DNA from: Tetranychus cinnabarinus
Lineage: Eukaryota; Arthropoda; Arachnida; Trombidiformes; Tetranychidae
NCBI GenBank assembly: GCA_022266195.1
Contig: WHVY01000005.1
Location: 124,001 to 188,000 of the forward strand
Direction: 5' to 3'
Length of the DNA: 64,000 nt
This document shows, piece after piece, positions 48,101 through 60,098 of this stretch. Within the stretch, counting starts at the first letter, position 1; the number at the start of each line of letters is the position of its first letter. Made by a program: the position numbers and the translations under genes. The notes under the pieces were generated by a model, which was not told the DNA's origin, made no database searches, and worked only from the letters and a program-made list of their open reading frames with translations.

Positions 48101-51100
48101 AAGGGATAAACACTCTAATAAGTGGTAATAATTGTGTTTGTATTGAAAAAAAACAAGGACAAGTGAAGACACCAAAGACAGGGTTTAGATGAGGTCGCTT
48201 TTTATACTGAGACTCACCTCTTTGCGAGCACGCAAAGCACAATCTTCTAGCGTAACTGCCGCTTCATATTTCCCTTGGCGTCTGTACAATGCTCCAAGAT
48301 TTTTTAACGTTGTAGCCACTGTGGGACTGTTGATGGGAAACAAGAAGAAAAGACAATATTAGTTGATGCTATTGATGGATGAATGGATTCAATGGGAAGG
48401 GATAATTTTGACGGATTTTCTGGTCATAGTTGGTGTAAAAAAAAAGTTTCATGTCTAGTTATTCATGACGGAATTGAGCTGAAAGTTTCCCAAAGAGACA
48501 ACTTTCAACTCCATTTATTGTTGTTTTTGTTTTTCTAGTCACGTTGGGTTACCATTTCAATGTATGCATGGTTTGGGTTTGCAAATGATAAATGAACCAA
48601 AGAGATTTAATCAACAATTGAATTGTTTGATTGAGGGGAAAAAAAGTTAACTACTTGTGACTTGTTGCTATTTTCAATTTGAAATGTTTATAAAGGCCAA
48701 GGATGGCAGATTAGCATTATCATCTTAAATTGATTTATCAAGTATTTAAAAATTATTGTTTAATCCTATTGAGCAAAAAGTGATTCAATGGGTTGGTGAT
48801 TAAAACAAGAGGTCACCAGGTAAAGTGGAAGCAATCAATTGATGGAAATGATGAGGAATATGATATAAATAAGGTTGATGATGGATGCACGAATGAATGA
48901 TAAATGAATATTTAAATGTAAAAATGATAACTATTTGAGGAAGTGTCAAGTAGGGAAGAAAAGTTGAAAAGATTTTGTTGAAGATCAAGGAATGGCGATA
49001 TTGAGAGTTGAGAGGGAAGTGCGAACTTGACCGTGTAAGGGATTAATTAGATTAAAAATGATGAAAAGATACATGATGAGGATGAGGAAGACAAAGGTAG
49101 AGAGGAAAAAGAGAAAAATGATTTTCTTTTGATATGTTCAAGGGTTAAACCATCATAAAGAAGTCTTGAAAGTGATTTTTTTTCAAATCAAGTTATTTCT
49201 GTAATTTTTTAGCTAATGATACGTTGCTTTGAAGGAACCACAAAAAAGTGATTGCAAGAGGTGTTGACGTGGATGTTACAAGGGTTAGAGAATCAATAAG
49301 GAAAAGTAAAACACAGAATGAAAAAAAATGTTGAAACAGCATGCAGGTAACTATTAGAAGGTGATTCAATGAGATAAAAAATTATCACAAAATACAAACA
49401 ATCATGGGAATATATGTTTCAATTGTTGAATTTAGATTTAAATTTTCTCTGAGGTTTGAAAGGTCTGAGAAAAAACAGAAAAGCTGAGAAAATGAAAGCT
49501 CAAGATTCAGAGGAAGACACTGTTAATTGAAACAATGCAGTACTAATCAAGTTAATGGTAGCAATGGTGAGGTAAACAAGTGTGTAAAGTCATGCAGAGA
49601 GGTAAAAGAGGATTCAATTTCATAAGCATTCATCTATGTCAAATGAAAAAAAACAAGTTGAAGTGATTAAGATGAAAAATGGCAGCAAAATGATCAAAAT
49701 GGTAAAGCTGGGTAGTTTTGAGTATAACAAGGCACTACCTGTGGATGGACAAGATTCAAGTGAAAAATTGAATTTCCAATTAGCATAATCATGACTTGAG
49801 AGGATCAAGAAAATATCTAATTCCGTAATCTTTTCAGTCAAGTTAGGTACCTGTACTTAATACTAGTATTGACAAGAGTTACACGTTTTTCATTTGGATT
49901 CATGGCCATACAGAAGTGGCCTTTTTTTGCTATTGTTTTATATTGTTCTGAAAAAGTAATTGAAAAAACTCATGGCACAGTCTGTTTCAACTGAGTAAGT
50001 GGCAAAGTTTACGGAAACAGATAACTTTCAATCATGTTTTTACCATTAGTATGGATGTTGCTGTAAAAGTACGATGAGCTACATTTTTTGTTGTGCTTCA
50101 ACCAGAAACCATTTAAAGTTGAAAATAAACTTATCATTCAAACAATAAAGATTGTCATTGACAAGGAGTTGCGATTCGTTGATTATTAAACGAGTGATTA
50201 ATATCAGCAGGGAAAGAGGAATACTTTTAATTGAAACATAATTAAAAGAATGATGAGATGAGAGAGAAAAAGAGAGAAGGAAAAGTGATCTTCCTACATT
50301 TCATTTTCGGTTAATAGTTTTCTTATGATCCAGTTTGTTTTAACATGTAAATTTAAAAATAACTGCTTATTTAAATTGTAAGAAATCTTTATATCACTAT
50401 CTATATATAAATGTGTATTGACTAATGAATTGTACTTTCAATTAACCACAAAAAACGGTTAACCATTTAATTAAATCAAGAAGAAAACAAATAACTATTA
50501 GTGAAAGGTTCGATTATTAATTAATCATGTAAAAACAACAACTGCTTATCGCAACTCCTAATTATAATCCGTAAAATCAATTGTAAACGTTATTACATTT
50601 AACCTTTTCTCATTTAGCTCAACTTTTCTTGCTCTCACTTATTTTGTTTGTTTGCTTGACCTAATCATACATACAGGTAAATTGAACAAAAAAATGGGTT
50701 GGGTTCGCTGACTACAATGAAATAAATATCATGAAATGAGAGGCAGATTAAACATGCAATTGGAAACCGTGTAAAATCCTCTCAGATGAGATAGCTTTTC
50801 TGACTTCTCCTACAATATGAATCAGCAAAAGTATCCATTGAATTGCAACTTTTTTTAACAAAATATAAAATTATAATCTAATGCAGGGTTAGCAGCAACA
50901 CTCATCCTTATATAAATCTGTTTTTCATTTTAACGGTTCCATCTTTAACTCTAATTGTTTTATCTACTTGGCGTTTCAACAGAATCTCTTTTTTTTCAAG
51001 CAAAAAAATGCATGTTAAAACTCAATAAACGCTTTTTCATTTTCAACAGGTCTTTTTTTTCTTGTGAAAAATAGTGAAAAAGCAACAAGTAACCCGAATT

Positions 51101-52763
51101 ATACATGCTCAAGATGGGGTGGTTGGGTTAGAATTGAAGTTGAACAAATAATGAAAATAATAATAGTATGTATAAGATAATAATAAATAAAATAACAAAC
51201 ATAACAATATGTTTAACAACCAATACCGTGACCAGAAGTCTTTGCAATGTTGCAAAAAGTGTTAAATTGATGTAAAAACTCTCTTCTTACCATTTGTCAA
51301 CAGCTTTATACCATGTACCAGAATCTGCATTAGGGAAAGGTGAATTATCCTTATTCTTATTTTTACTCTCTTCTCTTTCTTCTGCTATCTGCCAGATTGG
51401 CTTGTTTTCCCCTTCTATGTTACCGAATTCTCGAACATGAGCTCGAGTTAAAACTTGTTTATACAGCATTTCAGCTTCTTTGTATTTGCCTTGTTTTAAA
51501 TAAGATGAAGCTAAATTATTTTTCGTTTTAGCTACATTGGGATCATCAGGTCCGAGAACTTTTTCATAAATTTCTAGGGCTCTTAAATAATACTTTTCCA
51601 CTTCATCATATTTTCCTTGATTTTGACAGAGTAGGGCAAGATTGTTTAACTGTTTAGCAACATCAGGATGATTTTTACCCAAGACACGTTCACGAATTTC
51701 CAATGCTCTCATACATAAGGGTTCAGCTTCTTTATAACGACCACGTTTTCCATAAAGAACGGCTAAATTGTTAAGAGTTGCTGCAACTGCTGGATGGTTT
51801 TCACCAAGAGTCTTTTCTCGGATTGCTAGTGCATCATTCAAAAGATTTGCAGCCTCTCGATATTTATACTGATCACGATAGACAAGGGCCAAAATATTTA
51901 ACATGGTTGCCACATCGGGATGATCGTGGCCACTTGTTTTTTCCAAGTCTTCTAATGCTTGTTTACATAATGGTACTGCCACCTCATACCTTCCCTGTGA
52001 TGCATATTGAATGACTAAATTATGAAGTGTTCGAAGACGAGCTGGTATCTCATAACCGGCATTGGCTACGGCAGCCATTTGTCCTGGTGGGGTTGGCGTT
52101 AATCCTTCGGGATGTTGTTCCTCTTCATCGTCAGGAAAACCAAGATCAAGAGGAGCTTCACTTTCTGTTTTACTTTTTTCCATTGAATCATCGGCTGTCT
52201 GTTAACATTTAAAAAAAGAGTAAAAAAAGATGAAATGAAAACAGCTTATAGATAAAACACAGAAACAGATGTTTAAAGAAAGTTTGATTGAGTATACGTA
52301 CACTGGCCTCTCCGAAGTCGTATTTTTTAATAGAATTCAAAAATTCAAGATGTTTCTTTTCTTCTTCAAGATGAGCAACTTTTTGTTCAGAGACTTGTAA
52401 GTTTTGTTGTGTGTTAGCCAATTCATCTCGTAGCCAAGCATTCTCTTGACATAATCGTCGAACTTGAGCTCTCAATTTTTGTTTTTCAGCTTCAACTGTT
52501 TGTAAGTGACCAGCTAAGGCAATCATAACTTGAGCCTCAGACAATCCAAGTTCAATACTTTCGATGGTTTTCTGGACGATGGATGTCTTCTCTTCCATAA
52601 GTCTTAAGTTGGGGTCATTTTCACAATGGTCAGATTGTTGGATAGCTTCTAATGAAGATAATAAGCCACTATGGATGGAAAGATTTTCATTCCTTAAAGC
52701 ATCAAGTCCTTGAATCACAGTTTTGGTGTTTGTAATGATATCCTCTTGTGTCATCGCCGTCAT
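42154..52763 (-). CDS. Klc: Kinesin light chain
   Basis: Cargo-binding subunit of kinesin-1. Common exons: 52763-52302, 52198-51291, 48326-48218, 45881-45699. The N-terminus has the heptad coiled coil that binds the heavy chain (about 80-150, VEAEKQKLRAQVRRL). Six TPRs follow in exons 2 and 3, with near-invariant stretches such as RLRTLHNLVIQYASQGRYEV, ATLNNLAVLYGKRG and TTLKNLGALYRRQGKYE. The long tail uses 42912-42767 then 42319-42154: SSSLSKIKASIRRTSANIVQKLKSG and RMKRTRSMSII match the vertebrate SGSFGKLRDALRRSSE and RMKRASSLNFL segments; 657 aa. A short tail uses 45169-45002 instead; 609 aa. Acceptors of exon 4 (ACAAAG) and of the long-tail exon (TTAAAG) are weak matches. Introns reach 3 kb, unusually long here, and one carries a MITE. 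Confidence 0.93.
43844..44442. mobile_element. 599-bp MITE with TA target site, copy 1 (in Klc intron)
   Basis: Terminal inverted repeats AGGAGTGGTCCC...GGGACCACTCCT extend for about 28 bp (through TAAAAAATTGGACAAA). The element is flanked by TA on both sides, as for Tc1/mariner-type insertions. The internal 60-codon frame is chance. It lies between Klc exon 45881-45699 and the long-tail exon at 42912-42767, also downstream of the short-tail exon. It looks identical to the copy at 61980-62578. Non-autonomous: no transposase. Confidence 0.9.
45002..45169 (-). CDS. Klc: Alternative terminal exon of kinesin light chain (short tail)
   Basis: The acceptor CACAATCAG precedes 45169, and the phase fits exon 45881-45699 exactly. 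It encodes 55 residues: SSLIIGSNYVQRTPISG, then a Ser-rich part, a basic-hydrophobic stretch GLKSKFFQVLGLQ, and a (SSP)n end before TGA. It shares no sequence with the conserved long tail. A Ser/Pro end coded by ATC/ATG-type triplets is repeat-derived. Support is splice signal, phase and composition; expression is not shown. Confidence 0.6.
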   Translation of the reverse strand, partial: SSLIIGSNYVQRTPISGVKSSESTGSINRHGLKSKFFQVLGLQTSGSSPSSPSSS

Positions 52764-55151
52764 TTTTACAAATGAATTGTTAGACTATGAACGAAAAATA
52801 AAGTAATGGGAAACAATTGAACAGTGAATACTGCAGTTGAATGTATTGAACGTCACTTAAACCAATAATAATTAAAAATGGAGATGCATACGGTTTGGTT
52901 ACCTGTAACCAAGTGACTTGTTACTTGACAACACAATACAAAAACCAGTACAGTCAGAACCGTAATATTTACACACTTTCCTTTTTTACTCACAGCAGAG
53001 TCATCTATTGAGTGTTTGTATTGTTGAGTAAACTGAATTCTTGAACTAATACAGAATCGATGTGTAAACTACTGTAGATAGAATTATAAATGATATACGA
53101 TCTTTTGTAAATCATGAATGGTTGGATTTTGGTGGAATTCCAATCAAATATTGTTCAATACTTTCCCTCGCTGGTCTAATACTTGAAACATGACCATGAT
53201 TCTAATGTAATCACGACAAGGAAATCATCACAGAAATAATAATACTATACAACGATAATGGAAGCTTGAAAATATCTTTTGATTAAAGAGTTAAAGATTA
53301 ATCTAAAATATAACAAACAATGCAAGCAAAAGGTCAATTTCATAATAAACTGATAAATCTGATCAATTAAAACACCTGTAATTTATGTCACAACTTCACT
53401 TTTCTCGAGTTGAAAGGGCCAGAATGAATAAGTGAGCAAATCATGAAAATTTTCTAATCGGTAGAATTGCAATAGAAATTAAATAGTTTATTAGAGATGC
53501 GGATCAAACTGGGTAGGATTAAAACTGATGAAGATACATCCACAAATGTTATTATAAATAGGTTAAAAGTGTTCAGCTACTATGACAAACGATTTTATTC
53601 AGGTTAACTATTAACATTTATCATCCAGAAAGGTGCTATTGAGAGTTTAAATAATAACAAATGGTTGATAAGAGACATTTTATGCTATCTTTTAAGATAT
53701 CATTTTTATTGAAGCTGAGAGAGCATAATTAGACCTCGTCTAGTATCAATACAACTCAACTCTTAATTTCACTGAGAATAACGAGTATAAATGACCAAAA
53801 AATCCTAAAAGATTGAATTTTGAATACTATTTTAAGTTGAAGAAAACAAATGAATTGAAAATAAATGAAGTCAATGTACGGGAAAGAAGAGTAAATGCAG
53901 ACAGTGAAGTTAACCCAAGGAGGAGCTATGAAGGAAAAACATAGACTAAGCCTACAGAGAAACACAAATCACTAATGAAATGCCAGTGAAATGAATATAA
54001 TAAACCATGAACACTAATTAGATGAAACGAAAATCAGATAAATTATAAATGAAATGGCAATTAATAACTAATAAATTACAACATCTATAAGTTGACTCTT
54101 TTAGAAACAACCTTAAAAGCACAACACAACTCTGCTTCGCTTATGAATGACAAAATGACTTACCTATTCACTCATTAACCATGAAATTGAAGATGTAGTG
54201 TTGATTAAGTACGCTTGATGACACAATAAAACACTGCTAAATTAAATTAAATAATAAAACAAAACACAGGAAAATTGTCATATACCTATTTTACCATTTA
54301 TCCCTTCATTTGAAAACAATTGCTTTAAGCTGAACAACAATTTTTTTGCCTAAATGATACTAGCTCCATCTTATGTATTTGAATATCAACTTGAAAAAAT
54401 CACACGCAATTTTGGATTAATCAATTTTACATCGAATCATTCATCTGTTAGATCGGTAATCAATCAAAAACAGCATATATTATGGTAGTCTGTTCAAATA
54501 GAAATCAATTCTTAAATATTCTAGATTGCCCTGGGTATTGTAAGAGCTATGTTTCAATCAGTTCATCGAAAATGTATCGAATAAGATTTTTGTTTTATTG
54601 TTAAGCTTTTAAAGCCAGGTTTTAACACCCGGTAGCTGATAACAAGTTATTTGGTACATTGTATTACTAATTTTGAGTATTTAGTTTTACATTTATAATA
54701 ATAATAGTTTGATGGAGTACATTGTATTGGAGTTATTTCATAGCTTCTGAGCAAATTGAACATTTTTAATCTCGTTTATCTTGAACTAACAAAGCCTTTA
54801 TCTTTCCTATCAAAGTTTGAAATCAGTTTATTTTGAAACACTCTTGGGCTATCAACTTTAAACTTTAAGCCGATTCTGTTTGATTCACTCCTTAAACAAA
54901 TAATCTTAAACTCATAGTTAAGTGGTTTAAACTCGAGAAACTCAGTTTTTATTAGAAACTCAATGAGAAGTAAGGGTGAATGAAATCAACGCTGGATGGC
55001 GTTAGCTCTGTAAGATAAGCTGGTTGCTCATTGCTTTTTTTGTTTTATTTTTATTTTTGGTAATTTCAACTCATTGTGTTTGACAAAGTATAATTGAATT
55101 ACTTTCACTATTGTTTATTAATTTTGTGGTTCCAATTAACAAATATTTGTT
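52764..55151. other. Divergent intergenic region between Klc and Barentsz
   Basis: About 2.4 kb separating the Klc (-) and btz (+) start codons. It probably holds both promoters and any 5' UTR exons. Short frames such as 53756-53965 (-) have no support. No repeat from elsewhere in the window was recognised. Confidence 0.45.
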
Positions 55152-58080
55152 ATGAGTGATACTAAAGTAATGGAAAAAGAATTCACCGAGGATGAATTAG
55201 CGGGCGGTGAAAGTTTGGTTGATGATGAAGATCTGTCAGACGAAGAGTATGTTGAAGCTCTAGGTGAACATGATGAAGGTGGTAAGAAAAACCACGAAAG
55301 TCCGAAGCATGGTTCACATCAACACAAGGAAAAAGTATCTAAAGACAAAGATTTAAAAGCTGAAAAAGAAAAACCAAAAGGAGAATGTGAAGATATAGAT
55401 AGCGTCAAAATTGAAAGTGAAGATAATGATAAAGATGAATTACACAGTGTTGAAACATCCAAAGTTTCAACCGAACCTGTAGATAAAATTGCTGTAACCA
55501 TTGAGGAAAGTGATGAAAATACAGATAACTTATTAGAAGATGGAGAAGATGATGACGAAGATGATGATGGTGAAGTAGAAAACGATGATGAAGAAGAAGA
55601 CGAGGAAGACGATGGATCTATCGAAGGTGAACGAGAAGAAGGGGATGGTCAGGTAAGAACCATAATTATTTTTAAAATTTTGAATTATTATCTAATTTGA
55701 CTTTTATATTTTGCAGGAAAGCAATGAAATTTCCAAACAAACGGATAAAGAATTAGATGACGATGAAGACAGACGCAATCCTCAATATATTCCTAAGAGA
55801 GGGGCTTTTTATGAACACGATGATCGTCTAGGAACTGACGAGGAAGTGGATGAAGAAGAGGAGCCCGAGAAGCCTGAGGCTGTAGAGAAAAAAACTGAAC
55901 CAGTAGTTGAAGTGCGAAAACCGAAAAAGCTTTGGTCTGACGATGGCAAGTGGGGCCATGATATGTTCGACGATGATGAACAAAAACCAAAACCTAGAGA
56001 TGAAATTGTCTCTACCTATGGTTATGACATTAGGAATGAAGATGGTCCCCCTAAAGCAAGAAGACGCCGTAGATATGGACGAGGTCCAAATCGATATACT
56101 AGAAGCTGGAAAGATGAAGGGGCTTACTCAAGCCCAAAAGATGTTTTAAGTAAAGTGAAACCAAAAGTCGACGATAATGTTAAAAGAGACAAAGAGCCAA
56201 GACCAGTTACTTTGAAAGAAAGCGAGGAGAAAAGGCCTTCTAGTAATAGAAGGAGTGGGTCCGCAGGTCGCTCGCGAAATGAACCAAAATCAGTCTTCAA
56301 AGCTAATGATCGTGATCGAGATCGAGATCGTGATCGTGATCGTGATCAATCAAGAGGAAAAGAAGGCAAAGATATTGGACTTGGTCGCGAACGAAATCGT
56401 GAACGTGAAAGAGATAGAGATCGTAGAAGATATGACCATAACAGAAGCCCAGGACCATCGAAAGACCTTAGGGATAGTGTTTTAAAAACTGACAAAGACT
56501 TAAAAAGGAATCAAAAAGATTTCAGTGAAAACGATTTTCCTGAGCTTCCACAAAAGACCAGAGAAAAGATACGACCAATTCAACAATTGACAACAGGTGA
56601 CGCAAACCAACCCAATGCCTGGAGTAAATCAAGACCAAAGCATTCTAATGCTAGAGATATAATCCGTGAGGGAGAAGCTTCCGAAGAATTTAAATCGGAA
56701 CCAATGAAAGTTGTGGAAAACTTTGAAAATAGTAAAAGACTATTCAATCTTCCGGACAGTAACAAAATCGAAATTGTTAAAACACAGACTTTCGAGAACT
56801 CACGATATTTCAACCGACGTCATTTAACCAAAAGTCATCATCAAGAACCAACAAATGTTAAAAAAGATTTGGCTTTACACCGTAACAATAGAGGAAGACC
56901 AAGGCAAGGTGAAAGAGATGTCAGAAACAGTGGAGAGATTGGTCGACCGATCACAAAAACTAGTCACTTAGCCGATGACTATGAAGAAAATCCTAGTGGC
57001 AGTGGAACAATTGATCAGCACAGACGAGGACGATATAATATTGGCAAAGAAAGAGAACTCAGAGACTACAGAAGCAATCATCATGGGTTAGAAGACCGAG
57101 ATCGTCGCGGATCTGAAGAACCCAGAGGTAGAAGTTATATTGATGATCGACACTTCGATGGCCATTTTGGCGATAATCAAGGTGAAATTAGTGTTGGAAT
57201 GAGTAAATTGAGCATAGATAAAAGCCGATTGGCGGACGATTCTAATTTATCAAAACCAAAGCGCTACTCATCGTTGAGGCAGCATCAAACTCAACAACAA
57301 CACCAACACCAACTTCAGCAGTCAGAACCTCACCCGGCAAAACATCAACAACAACAACATGCACATAAACAACCTCAATCTCAACCCCCACAACAATCAA
57401 TTGATAACCAACCTAATTCAAATTTGAATCAGTACCCAGCTACTTCACAACACATAAATATGGGCCACTCTAGACAAACTACGAATGTTCAATATTATGA
57501 GGCAACTTCTGGTGCCAATCAACAGCCTTCAGCGAGTTACTACATTGATAATCGATCTCCACAATCTTCATTTGGTTACATACCTACAACCAATATCGAA
57601 GGAGCAACAAACGCTACTCGCTTTCTTTCTCAAATAGCACCTCGTTTTATTCCACCTCCACCAGCCCCTCCTCCACCACCACCTGAACCACGCTTCATGG
57701 CTCAGGCTGTGGCTGCCGCTGCTGCTGCTAACCCAGCAACCGCTGGAGCTGGTACATTGCCTCCTGTGATCTCTGGTCCTCCAGCAGCTACCTACCTGCC
57801 AACTTATCCACCTGGCTACCCTCAATATCCACCGCCTCCTCCTGCGGCGGCACAGTTTTCTATTGCCCCACCTCCACCACCTTCTGCGTCTGAATTATAC
57901 CGTGGTGGTGTTACTTATTATGATACAATGACTCAACAAGTTAGTCCTAGACAGTTACCCCAGCGAAGACCCAAAAATGCCCTCCCCATTGTCCCACCCC
58001 CAGACCTTAGCAATTCTGATGCCACTGGTTATGATGATCAAAGTGATTTGAATCAAAACGTTGAAACAGTCTCTTGTTAA
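55152..58080 (+). CDS. btz: Barentsz / CASC3 (exon junction complex core)
   Basis: Two exons, 55152-55652 and 55717-58080 (GTAAGA...TTTTGCAG), 954 aa. The N-terminal 200 residues are acidic. The SELOR domain that clamps eIF4A3 onto RNA follows (about 180-270): RRNPQYIPKRGAFYEHDDR, KKLWSDDGKWGHDMF and STYGYDIRNEDGPP closely follow the CASC3 pattern. After it come an Arg/Asp dipeptide run (DRDRDRDRDRDRD), Gln/His-rich repeats, a polyalanine stretch and Pro-rich parts. A conserved tail has GGVTYYDTMTQQVSP...RRPKNALPIVPPP, like the CASC3 end. CASC3 acts in mRNA localisation and nonsense-mediated decay. It is longer than human CASC3 (about 700 aa), mainly through low-complexity sequence. Confidence 0.93.
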
Positions 58081-58458
58081 TAAATATGATCGAAATATGA
58101 GTCAAAATATAATGTAGATGATCTTATCGCGCCGGTTAAACAAAATTGAAATACTCTTTAGAGAAGACAATTTGTCGTTCTTTTTGGATGATTAATGTTA
58201 TTCACAATCGAGTTTCATTTGAATGAAGTGTCTTTGCTACAGCGCATTATTAATCACATCTTCAAAATAATTTTATTACGACACAACATTTAGCATCTCA
58301 GAACCTTTTTTTCTCAATCTACAATTTAAATCACCAGCAATCATCTTCCTTTCCCTCAATCCAAAATATGCGGTCGATTTTGCAGCATAGTTTAATCTTT
58401 ATTCAAGTTTAAATTAATAGCAGCGAAAGATTCGCGAAATTATATTTAAATAATCTTG
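58081..58458. other. 3' flank of Barentsz
   Basis: About 380 bp of AT-rich sequence after the btz stop, probably its 3' UTR. No gene seen. Confidence 0.45.
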
Positions 58459-58659
58459 CTAACCAATTTGCTGCTTTTTAACTGCAGCCTCACCACCTTT
58501 GAATGATGACAACATAGACAACAGCAGTGAACATTTGATCGGTCCAACCTTGTTTGAAAAGTTATTCAATTCTGTAGACACAATATCAAAAAGTCTTATT
58601 GGAATGTCTTGCAAGAATTCATTGGAATGATCGGTAAATATTTTATTTTCAATTTCCAT
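58459..58659 (-). CDS. Possible small protein, unrecognised
   Basis: 66 codons from an ATG at 58659, upstream context AGTGATTG. The product begins MEIENKIFTDHSNEFLQ, has a predicted helical middle (IRLFDIVSTELNNF) and ends LSSFKGGEAAVKKQQIG. Codon use resembles real genes nearby. The size and helical look suggest a small complex subunit, but I recognise no family. It is convergent with btz and lies 3' of the four-TM protein gene. Confidence 0.4.
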   Translation of the reverse strand: MEIENKIFTDHSNEFLQDIPIRLFDIVSTELNNFSNKVGPIKCSLLLSMLSSFKGGEAAVKKQQIG

Positions 58660-59046
58660 CAATCACTATTTGTGTTTACATTCTCTTTACAAATATTTTT
58701 TTTCTTTATAGATACAAAACCTATTATCTGAATGCGGCATTGTTGGGAAAGATTCGCCAGTTTGATCCAAAAACATGATATCATCTTATATGGACTACTC
58801 TTTATCCTTTATAAACTCAGAAGAGGTAAAAATTTGGTCCACTTAATACCATCTTATTTGTTCATAATATTTATAATAATCGTTGATTTATTTTTCCATT
58901 TCGCTGTCTTCATCTCTTTCAAGCCAAATTTATCGATGTCAACTTTGTGGTCAACTTTTCTGCATTATTGGTCTTATATTAATGTACACACACTCATTCC
59001 CTCTTAAAATTGTAATATGTTAAACGTACGAATGATAATCAAATGT
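58660..59046. other. Short gap with one doubtful membrane-like frame
   Basis: A plus-strand frame at 58732-59007 (ATG, 91 codons) would encode two hydrophobic stretches (LYGLLFILYKL, LFIIFIIIVDLFFHFAVF). In T-rich DNA such frames arise by chance and no domain or splice support is seen. It probably overlaps the 3' UTR of the four-TM gene. Confidence 0.3.
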
Positions 59047-60098
59047 TCATTTTTTTGCTACTTTATTGAGTTTTATTGGCATTTTTGTTGGACTTAATGT
59101 GGGTTGGACCTTTGGTTGAACCTTTGGTTGAGCTTTTGGTTGAGCTTTTGGTTGAACATTTGGTTGAACCTTTTTATTCGGTTTGAGCTGCAACTGAAGT
59201 TCATTTATCGGCTTGATTTGCAATTCCTTTTTCCCCAAATTTGGTATTTCAAGTGACTTGTAACTCGGTGGATGAACCAAAGGTAACGGTGGTGGTAACG
59301 GTGGAGATGAGCCAGTTGATTTTATAGAGGATGTTGAAGATTTTTGTATTATTGTCTCCTCTTTCGAGGCTACCAATGGATTCCTGATTAAGTATTCACA
59401 AAAATCATTGACATGATAAAATAATACAAGGGATGTCGCAAAGTAAAGAAAGAGAACAACATGAAAATGAATCTCCTTGTTGAAATCGCGTTTAGATGAA
59501 TTCTCTTTTGGTTCAACTAAAGAAAAGGAGAGATTGATATGAAAAAGGCCATGAGTATTGAATAAAAAAAAGACAATCAAGTAAGATGGTAAATTCTTAA
59601 TGGTTAGAATCGTTTCGGTTTTATTTATCTGTCTGCAATCTCAATCTAGAGAAGGGATGCAGATTGTAAATAATGTTTGACCATCTATTTCTGGTCTCTT
59701 TACAATTTTAACGGACACGATTTTAAAGTCATCATCTAATCTAATCTTTGTAACTACTTACGGATAAAAATGTATGTAATGAGGAAAAGGCAAGTTGATC
59801 CGAGCCAAAGGCAGTGGATTATGATGACTGTCAAAAATATGTAACGATGTTTCCATTTTTGATTAAACTCGGTTAATAATAAATTAAAAATGTGAAATAA
59901 ACTTATCAGTCCCATGTATTGAAGATGTTGTTTGTTTTCATAGAAGACTGTTGATATCAAAGATGTCATTAAAGAGACTGCAGCAAAAACACCCAAGATT
60001 CTAATAAAAAATGAAATCTTTGAAAAACGAGTTTTCAATTCGTGAGTTATTTCAATCAATGTGAATAACGGATCTTTTCCTAGTTTGATTCCTTCCAT
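59047..60098 (-). CDS. Four-TM membrane protein with repetitive Pro/Gln/Lys tail
   Basis: Two exons: 60098-59762 (donor GTAAGT) and 59516-59047 (acceptor TTTCTTTAG), 268 aa. Four predicted membrane segments at about 31-53, 60-77, 87-112 and 131-148, with short loops. The fourth is in exon 2, and splicing removes an out-of-frame extension at 59517-59580. The C-terminal 115 residues are cytosolic-type: a Ser stretch, PPLPPPLPLVHPP, then tandem five-residue repeats (VQPKA/VQPNV-like) encoded by a 15-bp minisatellite (about 59095-59165). The layout recalls small arthropod tetraspan proteins of the DUF4728/pasiflora type, but no diagnostic motif proves this. Confidence 0.7.
59095..59165. repeat. 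15-bp coding minisatellite
   Basis: About five tandem copies of a 15-bp unit like ACCTTTGGTTGA(A/G)C(C/T/A) lie inside exon 2 of the four-TM protein gene. On the minus strand they encode repeats of the form (K/N)VQP / (K)AQP. Copies differ at one or two bases. The number is likely variable between individuals. Confidence 0.75.

Noticed and set aside
58732..59007. Plus-strand 91-codon two-TM-like frame
   Set aside because: T-rich sequence gives hydrophobic runs by chance. No splice support or recognised family.
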